Shown here: piece by piece, positions 1-9,150 of the stretch
Position numbering within the stretch: the first letter of the stretch is position 1
Layout of the letters: each line of letters begins with the position of its first letter
Assembly: GCF_000745235.1 (NCBI RefSeq)
Contig: NZ_JQNL01000001.1
Coordinates: forward strand, 372,001 to 436,000
DNA length: 64,000 nt
Direction: 5' to 3'
From: Luteibacter mycovicinus
Lineage (GTDB): Bacteria; Pseudomonadota; Gammaproteobacteria; Xanthomonadales; Rhodanobacteraceae
The notes under the pieces: model-generated
The model's database searches: none
What the model was told of the DNA's origin: nothing
The model's input: the letters and a program-made list of their open reading frames with translations, nothing else
Translations under genes and position numbers: made by a program

Positions 1-1
1 C

Positions 2-577
2 ACGCTGCTCGGCCAGAACGGCCTGCGCCGGGTGGTCATGCAACTGGTGATGCGGCCGATCCTGCGCACGGGCGAAAACGGCATCCACCATGCCGGCGAA
101 CGCCTGTGGGAGCACGCCGAGCGCTGCGCCCGCGCCTGTTCCCATCTGGGCCGTCCGGCCTGCGACCCCTTCGAGGCCTTTCTGGCCGGACTGGTCAGCC
201 ATACGGGCTCCCAGGCCATCCTGGCCGAGCTCGAGAAATACGGCGACGCGGTACCGCAGTACAGCCGCTCGTTCATCGCCGCGCTGGCCCAGCAGATGGA
301 GCGCCTGTCGCTGCATGCGGCGCGGCACTGGGACTTCCCATCCCGCGTGGTGCAGGCCCTGTCCGAGCGCGCCGATCCCGCCGACGCGGGCGCGCGCACG
401 CCGCTGGGCCGCGCCCTGATCGCGGCCAGTCGCGTGGCGATGATCGACGTCCTCATCGACCAGGGCGGCGCCGAGGCCGATGCCGTGCTGCTGGCCGTGC
501 CCGGCCAGAGCTTCACCCAGGCTCAGCTGGTGGAGTGTCAGGAAGCCGTGCGGGCGGCCAATACGGTCGAAGCTTAA
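2..577 (+). CDS. HDOD domain protein, 3' part (5' end outside window)
   Basis: The gene enters from the left edge in frame 2, so only the last 191 residues are visible. The opening residues (LLGQNGLRRVVMQLVM) match the conserved helix of HDOD domains, HD-like output domains without phosphohydrolase catalysis that often occur in c-di-GMP and stress signalling proteins. The rest is helical, with HAARHWDFP and a C-terminal segment around LGRALIAASRVA typical of HDOD proteins. The stop TAA overlaps by 4 bp the 3' end of the convergent lipoprotein gene. Whether a REC, GGDEF or EAL domain precedes it cannot be seen. The HDOD call is family recognition; the role is inference. Confidence 0.7.
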   Translation, partial: TLLGQNGLRRVVMQLVMRPILRTGENGIHHAGERLWEHAERCARACSHLGRPACDPFEAFLAGLVSHTGSQAILAELEKYGDAVPQYSRSFIAALAQQMERLSLHAARHWDFPSRVVQALSERADPADAGARTPLGRALIAASRVAMIDVLIDQGGAEADAVLLAVPGQSFTQAQLVECQEAVRAANTVEA

Positions 578-1095
578 CGGGTCGTCGCTTTCACGTCCGC
601 CCAGAGCTGATCCGCCAGTTGGGTCGACGCACCGTCGATCAGGCGCGGCACCAGCGTATCCAGGCGCGGCGCGTCCGGCTGTACCGGCAGCGACTGCTGA
701 ATGCGATAGGCCTTCGCCGTCACCACGCCACGATTGACGATCCGGCAGTTCACCGCAAGGGTGAGACTGGCGGCCGGCGGCTCAGCCTCGGCGGCGACCG
801 ATGTGGCGGTCTCCAGCCCACGGCAGTTGATGATCAGGTCGGTGATGTACTTCGGCTGCAGTGTCGTACGCAGGCGGGCCTCGACGGCCGTGGCGATGTC
901 CGGGCTGACCTGAACCTTGGGCTTGCCCTCGAGTCCGGAAACGACGACGACGCTTTCACCGCGGTTTTCGACAGTGAGCCACGGCGACGCCGGGCTGGCG
1001 GACACCAGGCGACTCATGTCGCTCTCGATCATCGACTTGCCGCCACAACCGGACAGCGCCAGGGCCGCGGCGGCCGCCAATACGTGCTTGATCAC
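574..1095 (-). CDS. Putative lipoprotein, unknown function
   Basis: This 173-residue protein starts at GTG 1095. A lysine, a hydrophobic Ala/Leu stretch and the lipobox LSGC (Cys about residue 19) mark it as a lipoprotein attached to the membrane facing the periplasm. A much longer upstream reading frame exists, but it runs through arginine-rich non-coding-like sequence and would bury the signal peptide, so the GTG start is preferred. The mature part has mixed alpha/beta character with two further cysteines (INCRG and VNCRI), possibly a disulfide. I do not recognise a family. It converges on the HDOD gene and its promoter faces the Mrr-like gene across about 190 bp. Confidence 0.65.
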   Translation of the reverse strand: MIKHVLAAAAALALSGCGGKSMIESDMSRLVSASPASPWLTVENRGESVVVVSGLEGKPKVQVSPDIATAVEARLRTTLQPKYITDLIINCRGLETATSVAAEAEPPAASLTLAVNCRIVNRGVVTAKAYRIQQSLPVQPDAPRLDTLVPRLIDGASTQLADQLWADVKATTR

Positions 1096-1284
1096 AGACA
1101 AACCCCGAATTCCCCCGATACAACCTCCCAATTTACCGGGCGAAACCACCGTCGGCAACCCGGACAACGCAGGGCGGAGAGCACGGCGGGCGCCATGCCA
1201 TGGCGGAAATCCGCCGTTGCGGAAATCCGGCGTCCCGTCCGGGTACAATGGCGGTTTGAACCTTGGCAGGGTTTTTTCCGAACG

Positions 1285-2229
1285 ATGTTTGCGGCACGAC
1301 AGACGCCAGCCCAAGCCGGTGACGCCCTCGCGCGCCTCGCCTGGCAGGATTTCGAGCATCTGCTGGCCGAGCATTATCGTAGCCAGGGTTACCTCGTTGA
1401 ACACCATACGCCTGCCACGTCACTCAAGACGCTGACGGCTGGCGTCGATCTCCGGCTGCGCCGCGGAAGCGAAACCGTCATCGTCCAGTGCAAGCACTGG
1501 GACACCGAGGAAGTGCAGCTGCAGGATGTGAACGAGCTGCTTGGCAACATGCTCAACGAGGCCGCGAGCAAGGGCGTCTTCGTCACCCGTGGGCGCTACA
1601 GCAGCGAGGCCAGGGCACTGATGCGCCGCCAGCCACGCCTGCAGCTGGTCGACGGTGACGTCCTGCGCGTGATGCTGAAGCTGCCCGATCATCTGGACAT
1701 GTCGCTTCCGGGTGCGGCCTCGGCCCCATCCGCCCGGGGCGGCAAAGGCGCGAAGCACGAGAAAACACGCGGCGCGGCGCCCCGTCGCCGGTCGTCCGGT
1801 GACGCCTCGCGTCTCGGCCCGGCCTTGCTCGTGATCGCCATCCTGGCGCTGCTCGGGTTATTCGTCTGGCACAGCATGTCGCGCCGGGAAGAGGTGGCCG
1901 CCACGGCACCGACGGACGACGCCACACCGTCCCCTTCCACGACGCCAGTGTCGGCGCAGACGCCGGCCATCGCACCGGTGGCCGCACCCGCCCCGCCTGT
2001 CGACCCGGCGGCGTCCGCCGTCGCGCCGGCGACCGGCACGCCTCCGCTCAGTGGTGCATCCGGCATCGTCAGCACGCATGGTGCGCTCGATCCGCCGTCC
2101 GCCGCGCGCGAAATCGCGGAGCGCGAACGCCTGCGCCAGCAGTCCGAGGACGCACGTAACGCACGCAGGCACGAAGACGGCATGAAGGTGCTCGAACAGA
2201 GCACGCGCGAACTGGGCTCGCACGAGTAA
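1285..2229 (+). CDS. Mrr-like restriction-endonuclease-fold membrane protein
   Basis: A 314-residue protein. Residues about 15-135 match the Mrr_cat family, a PD-(D/E)xK nuclease fold: Asp55 in AGVDLRLR and Gln68-Cys-Lys70 in VIVQCKHW form the D...QxK signature, followed by the typical VFVTRGRYSSEA segment. One transmembrane helix lies at about 178-197, then a Pro/Ala/Thr-rich linker and a charged C-terminal helix. Such proteins are annotated as membrane-bound restriction endonucleases or topoisomerase-like Mrr proteins; the substrate is unknown. The start is the ATG at 1285, because the frame is open far upstream but has no coding character there. The nuclease domain would be cytoplasmic and the C-terminal tail periplasmic if the N-terminus is inside. 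There is no methylase partner nearby, so this is not an obvious restriction-modification system. Confidence 0.8.
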   Translation: MFAARQTPAQAGDALARLAWQDFEHLLAEHYRSQGYLVEHHTPATSLKTLTAGVDLRLRRGSETVIVQCKHWDTEEVQLQDVNELLGNMLNEAASKGVFVTRGRYSSEARALMRRQPRLQLVDGDVLRVMLKLPDHLDMSLPGAASAPSARGGKGAKHEKTRGAAPRRRSSGDASRLGPALLVIAILALLGLFVWHSMSRREEVAATAPTDDATPSPSTTPVSAQTPAIAPVAAPAPPVDPAASAVAPATGTPPLSGASGIVSTHGALDPPSAAREIAERERLRQQSEDARNARRHEDGMKVLEQSTRELGSHE

Positions 2230-2369
2230 CCGATCCGTCATCTGACCGGTTCGTCATCGCGACGCGGCGTTCCGCCGCACGATTAAACGAAGTCAGGGCC
2301 GTTTCGTTCACGCCGGGACAATCCTCGCGCGCTTAGCCTGTTTGGCGACCCCGTCGCCTGGAAGCACTC

Positions 2370-4751
2370 ATGACGCTCGCGCCCGACCTGCTCCGTCGCA
2401 TGCATGCCTATTGGCGTGCCGCCAACTACCTCACCGTGGGACAGATCTACCTCCGCGACAATCCGATGCTGGACGAGCCGCTGCGCAAGGAACATATCAA
2501 GCACCGGCTGCTGGGGCACTGGGGCACGACCACCGGCCTGAACTTCATTTACACGCATCTCAATCGCGCGATCGTCGAACGCGATCTCAACATGATCTAC
2601 GTCATCGGTCCCGGCCATGGTGGCCCCGGCCTGGTCGCGCATACGTATCTGGAAGGGTCGTACACCGAGATCTATCCGCACATCGACCGCAGCGAAGCGG
2701 GCATGCGCGAACTGTTCCGCCAGTTCTCGTGGCCGTATGGCATTCCGAGCCACGTCGCGCCCGAAACGCCGGGTTCGATCCATGAAGGCGGTGAACTCGG
2801 CTACTCGCTGTCACATGCGTTCGGCGCGGCGTTCGACAACCCGGACCTCATCGTCGCCTGCGTGGTCGGCGATGGTGAAGCCGAGACCGGCGCACTGGCC
2901 ACGGGGTGGCATTCGAACAAGTTCCTCAACCCCGCACGCGACGGCGCGGTCCTGCCGATCCTGCACCTCAACGGCTTCAAGATCGCCAATCCCACCGTGC
3001 TCGCGCGCATCGAACCGGAGGAACTGCGCGACCTGATGCGCGGCTACGGCTACGAGCCGCACTTCGTCGAAGGCCACGAGTTCGAGCCGATGCATCAGGA
3101 CTTCGCGGCGGCGCTCGACACCTGCCTCGACGAGATCCGACGCATCCAGGAGGCCGCCCGCAGCGACGATGCCGCCGATGCCGTGCGCCCGCGCTGGCCG
3201 ATGATCGTGCTGCGCAGCCCCAAGGGCTGGACCGGCCCGAAGGTGGTGGATGGGAAGCCGGTGGAAGGCACCTGGCGCGCTCATCAGGTGCCCATCGCGA
3301 AGTTCGAGACCGATGAGCATCTGAAGATCCTCGAAGACTGGATGAAGAGCTACGACGCGCACGAACTCTTCGACGAACACGGCCGTTTCCGGGACGAATT
3401 CGCTTCGCTGGCACCCACGGGTCAGCGCCGCATGGGCATGAATCCCCATGCCAATGGCGGCCAGTTGCTGAAGCAGCTGCATATGCCGCACTTCCGCAGT
3501 TTCGCGGAAGACGTAAAGACACCGGGTGACCACAAGGCCGAAGCCACGCGCGTGCTCGGCAGGTTCCTGCGCGACGTAATGCGGCAGAACATGCAGACCT
3601 TCCGCCTGTTCGGGCCGGACGAGACCGCGTCGAACCGGCTCGAAGCCGTCTACGAAGCCAGCGGCAAGACCTGGCTGGCGGAATACGAAGAGGTGGATGA
3701 GAACCTCTCCCCCGCCGGCCGCGTCATGGAGGTACTGAGCGAGCACCAGTGCCAGGGCTGGCTCGAAGGCTATCTGCTCACCGGCCGCCATGGTTTCTTT
3801 TCGTGCTACGAGGCCTTCATCCACATCATCGATTCGATGTTCAACCAGCATGCGAAGTGGCTGAAGGTCACCCGGAAGATGTCGTGGCGTCCGCCGATCG
3901 CGTCGCTCAACTACCTGCTGAGCTCGCACGTCTGGCACCAGGACCATAACGGGTTCTCGCATCAGGATCCCGGCTTTATCGATCACGTGGCGAACAAGAA
4001 GTCAGAGATCGTGCGCATCTATCTTCCACCCGATGCCAACTGCCTGCTCTCCGTCGCCGATCACTGCCTGCGCAGCCGCCACTACGTCAATGTGATCATC
4101 GCGGGCAAGCAGCCGGACTGGCAGTGGCTGGATATGGAGAGTGCGATCCGTCACTGTGCCGCCGGGGCGGGCGTCTGGGAATGGGCCGGCCGTGGCGGGG
4201 AGGACCCCGACGTGGTCATGGCCTGCGCGGGTGACGCGCCGACCGTGGAGATTCTCGCCGCCGTCATGCTGCTGCGCGAGTACGTGCCGGACATCCGCAT
4301 CCGCGTGGTCAACGTGGTCGACCTGATGTCGCTGGAACAGCCGGAAGAACATCCGCACGGCATGGACGACGATGTGTTCGACGATCTGTTCACCAAAGAT
4401 AAGCCGGTAATCTTCGCCTTCCATGGCTATCCCGGCATCATCCACAAGCTGACGTATCGCCGGCACAACCACGACAACATCCATGTGCGTGGCTACAAGG
4501 AAGAAGGCACGACCACCACCGCGCTCGACATGATGGTGCTGAACAACATGGACCGCTTCCAGCTGGCCCTCGATGCGATCAACCGCATTCCGCGCCTGGC
4601 CGGTGAGCGCGAGAAGGCGACGCAGCGTTACTGGTCGGATATCCAGCGACACAAGCTGTACGTCAGTGAGCACGGGCAGGACCTTCCGGAGGTGCGCGAC
4701 TGGCAGTGGAAGGCGGAAGAGGCGGCATCGCACGGGAAGGATCCCTCGTGA
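2370..4751 (+). CDS. xfp: Phosphoketolase (xylulose-5-P/fructose-6-P)
   Basis: A 793-residue thiamine-diphosphate enzyme that cleaves xylulose-5-phosphate and/or fructose-6-phosphate with phosphate, giving acetyl phosphate plus glyceraldehyde-3-P or erythrose-4-P. The N-terminal domain carries GPGHGGPG (80-87) and the ThDP/Mg motif beginning GDGEAETG (167-174) with HSNKFLNP after it. Length and motif order fit full-length bacterial phosphoketolase. A Shine-Dalgarno-like GGAAG lies 6 bases before ATG 2370. The acetate kinase gene starts inside the stop codon (GTGA), so both are co-transcribed and probably translationally coupled. Together they turn pentose phosphates into acetate with ATP gain. 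Specificity for xylulose-5-P versus fructose-6-P cannot be read from the sequence. Confidence 0.96.
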   Translation: MTLAPDLLRRMHAYWRAANYLTVGQIYLRDNPMLDEPLRKEHIKHRLLGHWGTTTGLNFIYTHLNRAIVERDLNMIYVIGPGHGGPGLVAHTYLEGSYTEIYPHIDRSEAGMRELFRQFSWPYGIPSHVAPETPGSIHEGGELGYSLSHAFGAAFDNPDLIVACVVGDGEAETGALATGWHSNKFLNPARDGAVLPILHLNGFKIANPTVLARIEPEELRDLMRGYGYEPHFVEGHEFEPMHQDFAAALDTCLDEIRRIQEAARSDDAADAVRPRWPMIVLRSPKGWTGPKVVDGKPVEGTWRAHQVPIAKFETDEHLKILEDWMKSYDAHELFDEHGRFRDEFASLAPTGQRRMGMNPHANGGQLLKQLHMPHFRSFAEDVKTPGDHKAEATRVLGRFLRDVMRQNMQTFRLFGPDETASNRLEAVYEASGKTWLAEYEEVDENLSPAGRVMEVLSEHQCQGWLEGYLLTGRHGFFSCYEAFIHIIDSMFNQHAKWLKVTRKMSWRPPIASLNYLLSSHVWHQDHNGFSHQDPGFIDHVANKKSEIVRIYLPPDANCLLSVADHCLRSRHYVNVIIAGKQPDWQWLDMESAIRHCAAGAGVWEWAGRGGEDPDVVMACAGDAPTVEILAAVMLLREYVPDIRIRVVNVVDLMSLEQPEEHPHGMDDDVFDDLFTKDKPVIFAFHGYPGIIHKLTYRRHNHDNIHVRGYKEEGTTTTALDMMVLNNMDRFQLALDAINRIPRLAGEREKATQRYWSDIQRHKLYVSEHGQDLPEVRDWQWKAEEAASHGKDPS

Positions 4752-5776
4752 GCGCCACCGGCCATGTCCTGGCCCTCAACACGGGGTCGTCGTCGCTGAA
4801 ATACGGCCTGTACCGCGTCAATGGCGACCGGTGCGAGGCGCTGCTTACCGGGCAGACGGACGGCCCCGCCGATGCCGATCCGCTGGCGGGCATCGTCGAT
4901 GCGTTATCGAAACAGTCCCTGCCCTCCCCCGATGCGATCGGTCACCGCATCGTGCACGGCGGACCTCGTGTGCGGAAGCATGCGCGTATCGACGAGGCGA
5001 TGATGACGCACCTCGACGAGGCGCGCGCGTTCGCGCCACTGCATGTGCCGCCCGCGGTAGAGATGGTGAAACGGTGCAAGGAACGTTTCCCGGACCTGCC
5101 GCAGGTGGCGTGTTTCGACACGGCCTTTCACGCGTCGATGCCGCTGGTCGCGAAGACCCTGCCCTTGCCGGCGGATCTGCGTGAGGGTGGTATCGAGCGG
5201 TATGGCTTTCACGGGCTCTCGTACGAGTCGATCGTCCGACAGCTGGGCGATGGCATTCCGTCACGGGTCGTCATTGCCCATCTGGGCAATGGCGCGAGCC
5301 TGTGCGCGGTGCGCGACGGGCGGTCCGTCGATACGACCATGGGGCTCACGCCCACCGGCGGCATCGTGATGGGGACGCGACCGGGCGATCTGGACCCGGG
5401 CGTGTTGCTCTACCTGATGCGCGAGCGTGGCTACGATGCGGAGCGGCTTGAAAAACTGGTCGATCGGGAGGCCGGCCTGAAGGGGCTTTCCGGCGGTACC
5501 AGCGACATGCGCAAGTTGCATGCGATGGATAACGAGGCGTCGAAGCTCGCGCAGGATGTGTTCGTACATGTGGCGCGGAAGCAGATCGCGGCGATGGTCG
5601 CGTCGCTCGGCGGCATCGATCTGCTCGTGTTTACCGGCGGTATCGGCGAGAACGATGCGGTAACCCGCGACGCGATTCTCGCGGGGCTGCAGTGGATCGG
5701 CGATGTTCCGTCACGGGTGATGGTGACGGAAGAAGATGAGCAGATCGCCCGCCACACATGGCACCTGACCATGTAG
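4748..5776 (+). CDS. ackA: Acetate kinase, short form
   Basis: Starts at GTG 4748, overlapping the phosphoketolase stop by 4 bp. The 342-residue product has the ASKHA signatures [13 protein letters not shown] near the N-terminus, GHRIVHGG, the [10 protein letters not shown] segment, [30 protein letters not shown] and FTGGIGEN, so phosphate transfer from acetyl phosphate to ADP is expected. Family members are usually 380-400 residues. Here the region between FTGGIGEN and the ending [10 protein letters not shown] is about 20 residues shorter than usual, and the N-terminal domain lacks an insertion seen in the E. coli enzyme. The core motifs are intact. The TAG stop is formed by the first bases of a REP palindrome shared with the convergent fumarase gene. 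Confidence 0.93.
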   Translation: MSATGHVLALNTGSSSLKYGLYRVNGDRCEALLTGQTDGPADADPLAGIVDALSKQSLPSPDAIGHRIVHGGPRVRKHARIDEAMMTHLDEARAFAPLHVPPAVEMVKRCKERFPDLPQVACFDTAFHASMPLVAKTLPLPADLREGGIERYGFHGLSYESIVRQLGDGIPSRVVIAHLGNGASLCAVRDGRSVDTTMGLTPTGGIVMGTRPGDLDPGVLLYLMRERGYDAERLEKLVDREAGLKGLSGGTSDMRKLHAMDNEASKLAQDVFVHVARKQIAAMVASLGGIDLLVFTGGIGENDAVTRDAILAGLQWIGDVPSRVMVTEEDEQIARHTWHLTM

Positions 5777-5849
5777 GAGCGCGCCTGCGCGCGACCGGTG
5801 ACCGGGACCGGTGCCCCTTGATCGGTCGCGCGCAGGCGCGCTCCTACAT
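5771..5849. repeat. REP pair: 27-bp perfect inverted repeat between ackA and fumA
   Basis: Arms 5771-5797 and 5823-5849 are exact reverse complements around a 25-bp loop that itself contains GGTGACCGGGACCGG. Each arm begins ATGTAGGAGCGCGCC on its own strand. The TAG in each arm is the stop codon of the converging gene: ackA on plus, fumarase on minus. The structure can form a strong hairpin in both transcripts and probably acts as a bidirectional attenuator or mRNA 3' end stabiliser, although there is no U-tract. Confidence 0.9.
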
Positions 5850-7361
5850 GACGACTACGGGAATCTTGCCGATCCTCGACTTCCATTCCTTCGGGCCGGT
5901 CTCATGCACCGACGTGCCGGCGCTGTCGACCGCTACCGTCACCGGCATGTCCTTCACCTCGAACTCGTAGATCGCTTCCATCCCGAGGTCTTCGAACGCC
6001 AGCACCCGCGACGCCTTGATCGCCTTGGACACGAGATACGCCGAACCACCCACGGCCATCAGATAAACGGCCTTGTTGTCGCGAATGGCCTCGATAGCGG
6101 CCGGACCGCGCTCGCTCTTGCCGACCATGCCGAGCAGACCGGTGGTCTCGAGCATCTGGCGGGTGAACTTGTCCATGCGCGTCGCGGTGGTCGGACCGGC
6201 CGGGCCCACCACTTCGTCACGCACCGGATCGACGGGGCCGACGTAGTAGATGAAGCGGTTGGTGAAGTCGACCGGCAGCGTCTCGCCGCGGTTCAACATG
6301 TCGATCATGCGCTTGTGCGCGGCGTCGCGACCGGTGAGCAGCTTGCCGTTGAGCAGGATCGTTTCGCCGGGCTTCCAGTCGAGCACGTCCTCACGGGTGA
6401 TCGTGTCGAGGTCGACGCGACGGCCCTTGGACGAGTCGTAGGTGAGCTTCGGCCAGTCTTCCAGCGACGGCGGATCGAGCGCCACCGGGCCGGAGCCGTC
6501 GAGCACGAAGTGCGCATGACGCGTGGCGGCGCAGTTGGGAATCAGCGCGACCGGCAGATTGGCGGCGTGGGTCGGGTAGTCCTTGACCTTGATGTCGAGC
6601 ACGGTGGTCAGGCCACCGAGGCCCTGCGCGCCGATCCCCAGTGCGTTGACCTTCTCGTACAGCTCGATGCGCAGTTCTTCGGCACGGTTGGACGGACCGC
6701 GCGCGATGAGGTCGACGATGTCGATCGGCTCCATCAGCGCTTCCTTCGCCAGCAGCATCGCTTTCTCAGCGGTGCCGCCGATACCGATGCCGAGCATGCC
6801 CGGCGGGCACCAGCCGGCGCCCATCGTCGGCACGGTCTTCAGCACCCAGTCGACGATGGAATCGGACGGGTTGAGCATCGCGAACTTGGACTTGGCTTCC
6901 GAACCGCCACCCTTGGCGGCGACGATCACGTCGACCTTGTCGCCCGGCACGATCGACACGTTGACCACGGCCGGCGTGTTGTCGCGGGTGTTCATGCGCT
7001 TGCCCGCAGGGTCGGCCAGGACCGAGGCGCGCAGCTTGTTGTCCGGATGGTTGTAGGCGCGACGCACACCTTCGTTGACCATGTCCTCGACGCCCATCGT
7101 CGCATCGTCCCAGCGCACGTTCATGCCGACCTTGAGAAACACCGTAACGATGCCGGTGTCCTGGCAGATCGGGCGGTGCCCCTCGGCGCACATGCGCGAG
7201 TTGATCAGGATCTGGGCGATGGCATCCCTGGCGGCCGGCGACTCTTCACGCTCGTATGCGGCGGAGAGGTTTTTGATGTAGTCGACCGGGTGATAGTACG
7301 AGATGTACTGGAGAGCGTCGGCGACGCTGGTGATGAGGTCGTCCTGCTTGATCGAGGTCAT
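5844..7361 (-). CDS. fumA: Class I fumarate hydratase (Fe-S)
   Basis: A 505-residue class I fumarase, the oxygen-sensitive 4Fe-4S type that interconverts fumarate and malate in the TCA cycle. The N-terminal alpha part includes MCAEGHRPICQDTG with candidate cluster cysteines, and GAGWCPPGMLGIGIGG follows. The beta part ends with the barrel-like domain containing AGPTTATRMDKF and a C-terminal FEDLGMEAIYEFEVKDMPV block. Start ATG 7361 was chosen because the upstream extension is arginine/proline-rich and overlaps the promoter region of the divergent thioredoxin-like gene. The product ends PVVVM and its TAG stop is supplied by the REP arm. I use fumA only for the class; it is not meant as orthology to one of several E. 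coli paralogs. Confidence 0.94.
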   Translation of the reverse strand: MTSIKQDDLITSVADALQYISYYHPVDYIKNLSAAYEREESPAARDAIAQILINSRMCAEGHRPICQDTGIVTVFLKVGMNVRWDDATMGVEDMVNEGVRRAYNHPDNKLRASVLADPAGKRMNTRDNTPAVVNVSIVPGDKVDVIVAAKGGGSEAKSKFAMLNPSDSIVDWVLKTVPTMGAGWCPPGMLGIGIGGTAEKAMLLAKEALMEPIDIVDLIARGPSNRAEELRIELYEKVNALGIGAQGLGGLTTVLDIKVKDYPTHAANLPVALIPNCAATRHAHFVLDGSGPVALDPPSLEDWPKLTYDSSKGRRVDLDTITREDVLDWKPGETILLNGKLLTGRDAAHKRMIDMLNRGETLPVDFTNRFIYYVGPVDPVRDEVVGPAGPTTATRMDKFTRQMLETTGLLGMVGKSERGPAAIEAIRDNKAVYLMAVGGSAYLVSKAIKASRVLAFEDLGMEAIYEFEVKDMPVTVAVDSAGTSVHETGPKEWKSRIGKIPVVVM

Positions 7362-7478
7362 GGCGCTTCGGCTGGCTCGCGGGGGCTGGCAAAGCAGCGA
7401 TTTTAGCGCACCCGGCCGGTGTAAGGTGCCGGGCGATCGACCGGTCTTCTTCCGGTACCCAGGAACCACGGAGTTTTC

Positions 7479-8444
7479 ATGCGTCAGCTACGTCACACCT
7501 TTTTCGCCCTGCTCGTCGCGCTGACCGCCTTCGCGGCGGCCACGCCCGCCATGGCCGCCCAGACCGCCCCGGAATTCGCCGGCATCGCCAACTGGCAGAA
7601 TTCCAAGCCCCTGACCATGAAGAGCCTGCGCGGCAAGGTCGTGCTGATCGACTTCTGGGCGTATTCCTGCATCAACTGCCTGCGCACCCTGCCCCACGTC
7701 ACCCGCTGGTACGACCAATACAAGGACAAGGGTCTGGTGATCGTCGGCGTTCACTCGCCGGAGTTCGCCTTCGAGAAGCAGGACGGCAACGTCCGCGACG
7801 CCATCGCGAAGTACAACATCAAGTACCCGGTGGCCCAGGACAACGATCTGGAGACCTGGGACGCCTGGGATAACCAGTACTGGCCGGCCGAGTATCTGGT
7901 CGACCAGCGCGGCAACGTCATCGCCCATCATTTCGGCGAGGGCAATTACGCCGAGATGGAAAACGCGATCCGTACCCTGCTCGGCCTACCCCGTCTTGAG
8001 GCCACCGCCGAAGCCGACAAGGACGCGCCGGACTTCACCCAGCTGGGCTCGCCGGAAATGTATTTCGGCAGCGACCGTGCGAAGAACAATGCCAGCCCGG
8101 GCGGCGACAGCGCCGGTACCCGCGATTTCACGGCGCCGTCGAGGCTGGAGCTCAACCAGTTCGCACTGATCGGCAAGTGGGAGATCGGTCGCCAGAACGC
8201 CACGCTGGTGGGCGCCAACGGTGAGATTCGCCTGCATTTCAAGGCGAAGAAGGTGCATATGGTGGCGAGCGCAAACGATGCCGTGACACTGGAGATCGCG
8301 GTGGACGGCAAGCCGATGGCGCCGGTGACCGTCCAGAAGAGCCAGCTGTACACCCTGTTCGATGGCGACGGATACAAGGACCACGTGCTGACGATCAAGA
8401 TTCCGAAGGGCGGGTTCCACGCGTTCACGTTCACCTTCGGCTAG
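7479..8444 (+). CDS. Periplasmic thioredoxin-like protein with DipZ-type C-terminal domain
   Basis: A 321-residue exported protein. The signal peptide is about residues 1-26 (ATPAMA/AQ). A TlpA/ResA-like thioredoxin fold follows, with the active site Cys64-Ile-Asn-Cys67 in WAYSCINCLRTLP; Trp/Ser upstream and the VGVHSPEFAFE strand are typical of the DipZ/AhpC-TSA-like branch. The C-terminal half (about 195-321) resembles the carbohydrate-binding-like domain at the end of mycobacterial DipZ, ending FTFTFG. There is no CcdA membrane domain, so the reductant must come from elsewhere. A Shine-Dalgarno GGAG precedes ATG 7479. The TAG stop runs directly into a degenerate REP-like sequence (TAGGAGCGGCGCC). 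The likely role is thiol-disulfide exchange in the periplasm. Confidence 0.88.
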   Translation: MRQLRHTFFALLVALTAFAAATPAMAAQTAPEFAGIANWQNSKPLTMKSLRGKVVLIDFWAYSCINCLRTLPHVTRWYDQYKDKGLVIVGVHSPEFAFEKQDGNVRDAIAKYNIKYPVAQDNDLETWDAWDNQYWPAEYLVDQRGNVIAHHFGEGNYAEMENAIRTLLGLPRLEATAEADKDAPDFTQLGSPEMYFGSDRAKNNASPGGDSAGTRDFTAPSRLELNQFALIGKWEIGRQNATLVGANGEIRLHFKAKKVHMVASANDAVTLEIAVDGKPMAPVTVQKSQLYTLFDGDGYKDHVLTIKIPKGGFHAFTFTFG

Positions 8445-8466
8445 GAGCGGCGCCAGCGCGGGTCTT
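8442..8466 (+). repeat. Degenerate REP-like sequence overlapping a stop codon
   Basis: TAGGAGCGGCGCCAGCGCGG resembles the REP core of this genome (GTAGGAGCGCGCC...GCGCG), with several substitutions. Its TAG is the stop codon of the thioredoxin-like gene. It lies just before the PadR operator. Confidence 0.5.
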
Positions 8467-8483
8467 GCCAAGAGTGTTTCTTA

Positions 8484-8518
8484 AGATATATCGTACGACC
8501 ACTACGTACGATATATCT
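8484..8518. promoter_or_regulatory. Operator-like palindrome upstream of padR-sip
   Basis: A perfect 14-bp inverted repeat, arms AGATATATCGTACG (8484-8497) and its complement (8505-8518), separated by 7 bp and ending 11 bp before the PadR start codon. It is AT-rich in a GC-rich genome. PadR regulators of the NfeR/YqjI type autoregulate through ATAT-containing palindromes at this position, so this is the probable operator of the two-gene operon. Confidence 0.8.
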
Positions 8519-8529
8519 GGAGCACCCCC

Positions 8530-9150
8530 ATGCACTTTTTCTACCACGCAAAACACCGCTTCCACGACAAGATGGCGGCCATGGCCATGGGCCGCGGCGG
8601 TCCGGGCGGCCGCTTCGGCGGCGGCCCCTTCGGCTTCGACGACCGCGGCGACGGTATGCGCGGCGGCCGCGGCGGCGGTCGTTTCGGCGGCCGCATGTTC
8701 GGCACCGGCGACCTGCGCCTCCTTCTGCTCGCCCTGATCGAAGAGCAGCCGCGCCACGGCTACGAGCTGATCCGCACCATCGAGGAGATGTTCGAGGGCC
8801 AGTACAGCCCGAGCCCGGGCGCCATCTATCCCACCTTGACCATGCTCGAAGAGCTCGGCTACGCCCGGGTCGAGGCCGAGACCGGCGGCAAGAAGCTCTA
8901 CGCGATCACCGAAGCCGGCAGCACCTTCCTTCAGGAAAACCGCGACACGCTGGAAGCCCTGACCGAGCGCCTGCAGGTCATGTCGCGCCACATGCGCCGC
9001 ATGAGCGTTCCCAACGAGGTACGCGAGGCGATGCACACACTGAAGCACCAGCTGATCAACCACCACAAGGCATGGGACGAGGCCGAGCTGCATCGCGTCG
9101 CAAAGCTGCTCGAAGCCACCGCCAGGGCCATCGCGGAGCGCAGCGCATGA
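8530..9150 (+). CDS. PadR-family regulator, NfeR (YqjI)-like
   Basis: A 206-residue transcription factor. Residues about 55-140 are a PadR winged helix (DLRLLLLALIEEQPRHGYEL, then GAIYPTL and GGKKLYAITEAG), followed by a C-terminal helical dimerisation region. The domain order and wording match E. coli YqjI/NfeR, a nickel-responsive repressor of the ferric reductase gene yqjH. The N-terminal extension here (1-54) is Gly/Arg-rich and keeps only a small histidine cluster (H2, H6, H9, H12) instead of the His/Cys-rich tail of E. coli. It overlaps the next gene by ATGA, and the palindrome just upstream is the probable autoregulatory site. Metal response is inference; the family and partner are clear. 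Confidence 0.88.
   Translation: MHFFYHAKHRFHDKMAAMAMGRGGPGGRFGGGPFGFDDRGDGMRGGRGGGRFGGRMFGTGDLRLLLLALIEEQPRHGYELIRTIEEMFEGQYSPSPGAIYPTLTMLEELGYARVEAETGGKKLYAITEAGSTFLQENRDTLEALTERLQVMSRHMRRMSVPNEVREAMHTLKHQLINHHKAWDEAELHRVAKLLEATARAIAERSA

Noticed and set aside
106..1284. Long open frame continuing upstream of the Mrr-like gene
   Set aside because: It is Arg/Gly-rich and antisense to the lipoprotein and over the HDOD gene; the Mrr fold starts at 1285.
1285..2229. Restriction-modification system around the Mrr-like gene
   Set aside because: No methyltransferase or specificity gene; the single membrane-anchored nuclease domain is a common stand-alone gene.
5850..7406. Long plus-strand ORF opposite the fumarase gene
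   Set aside because: It is an antisense shadow rich in Arg, Gly and His without any motif; the minus strand has a clear fumarase.
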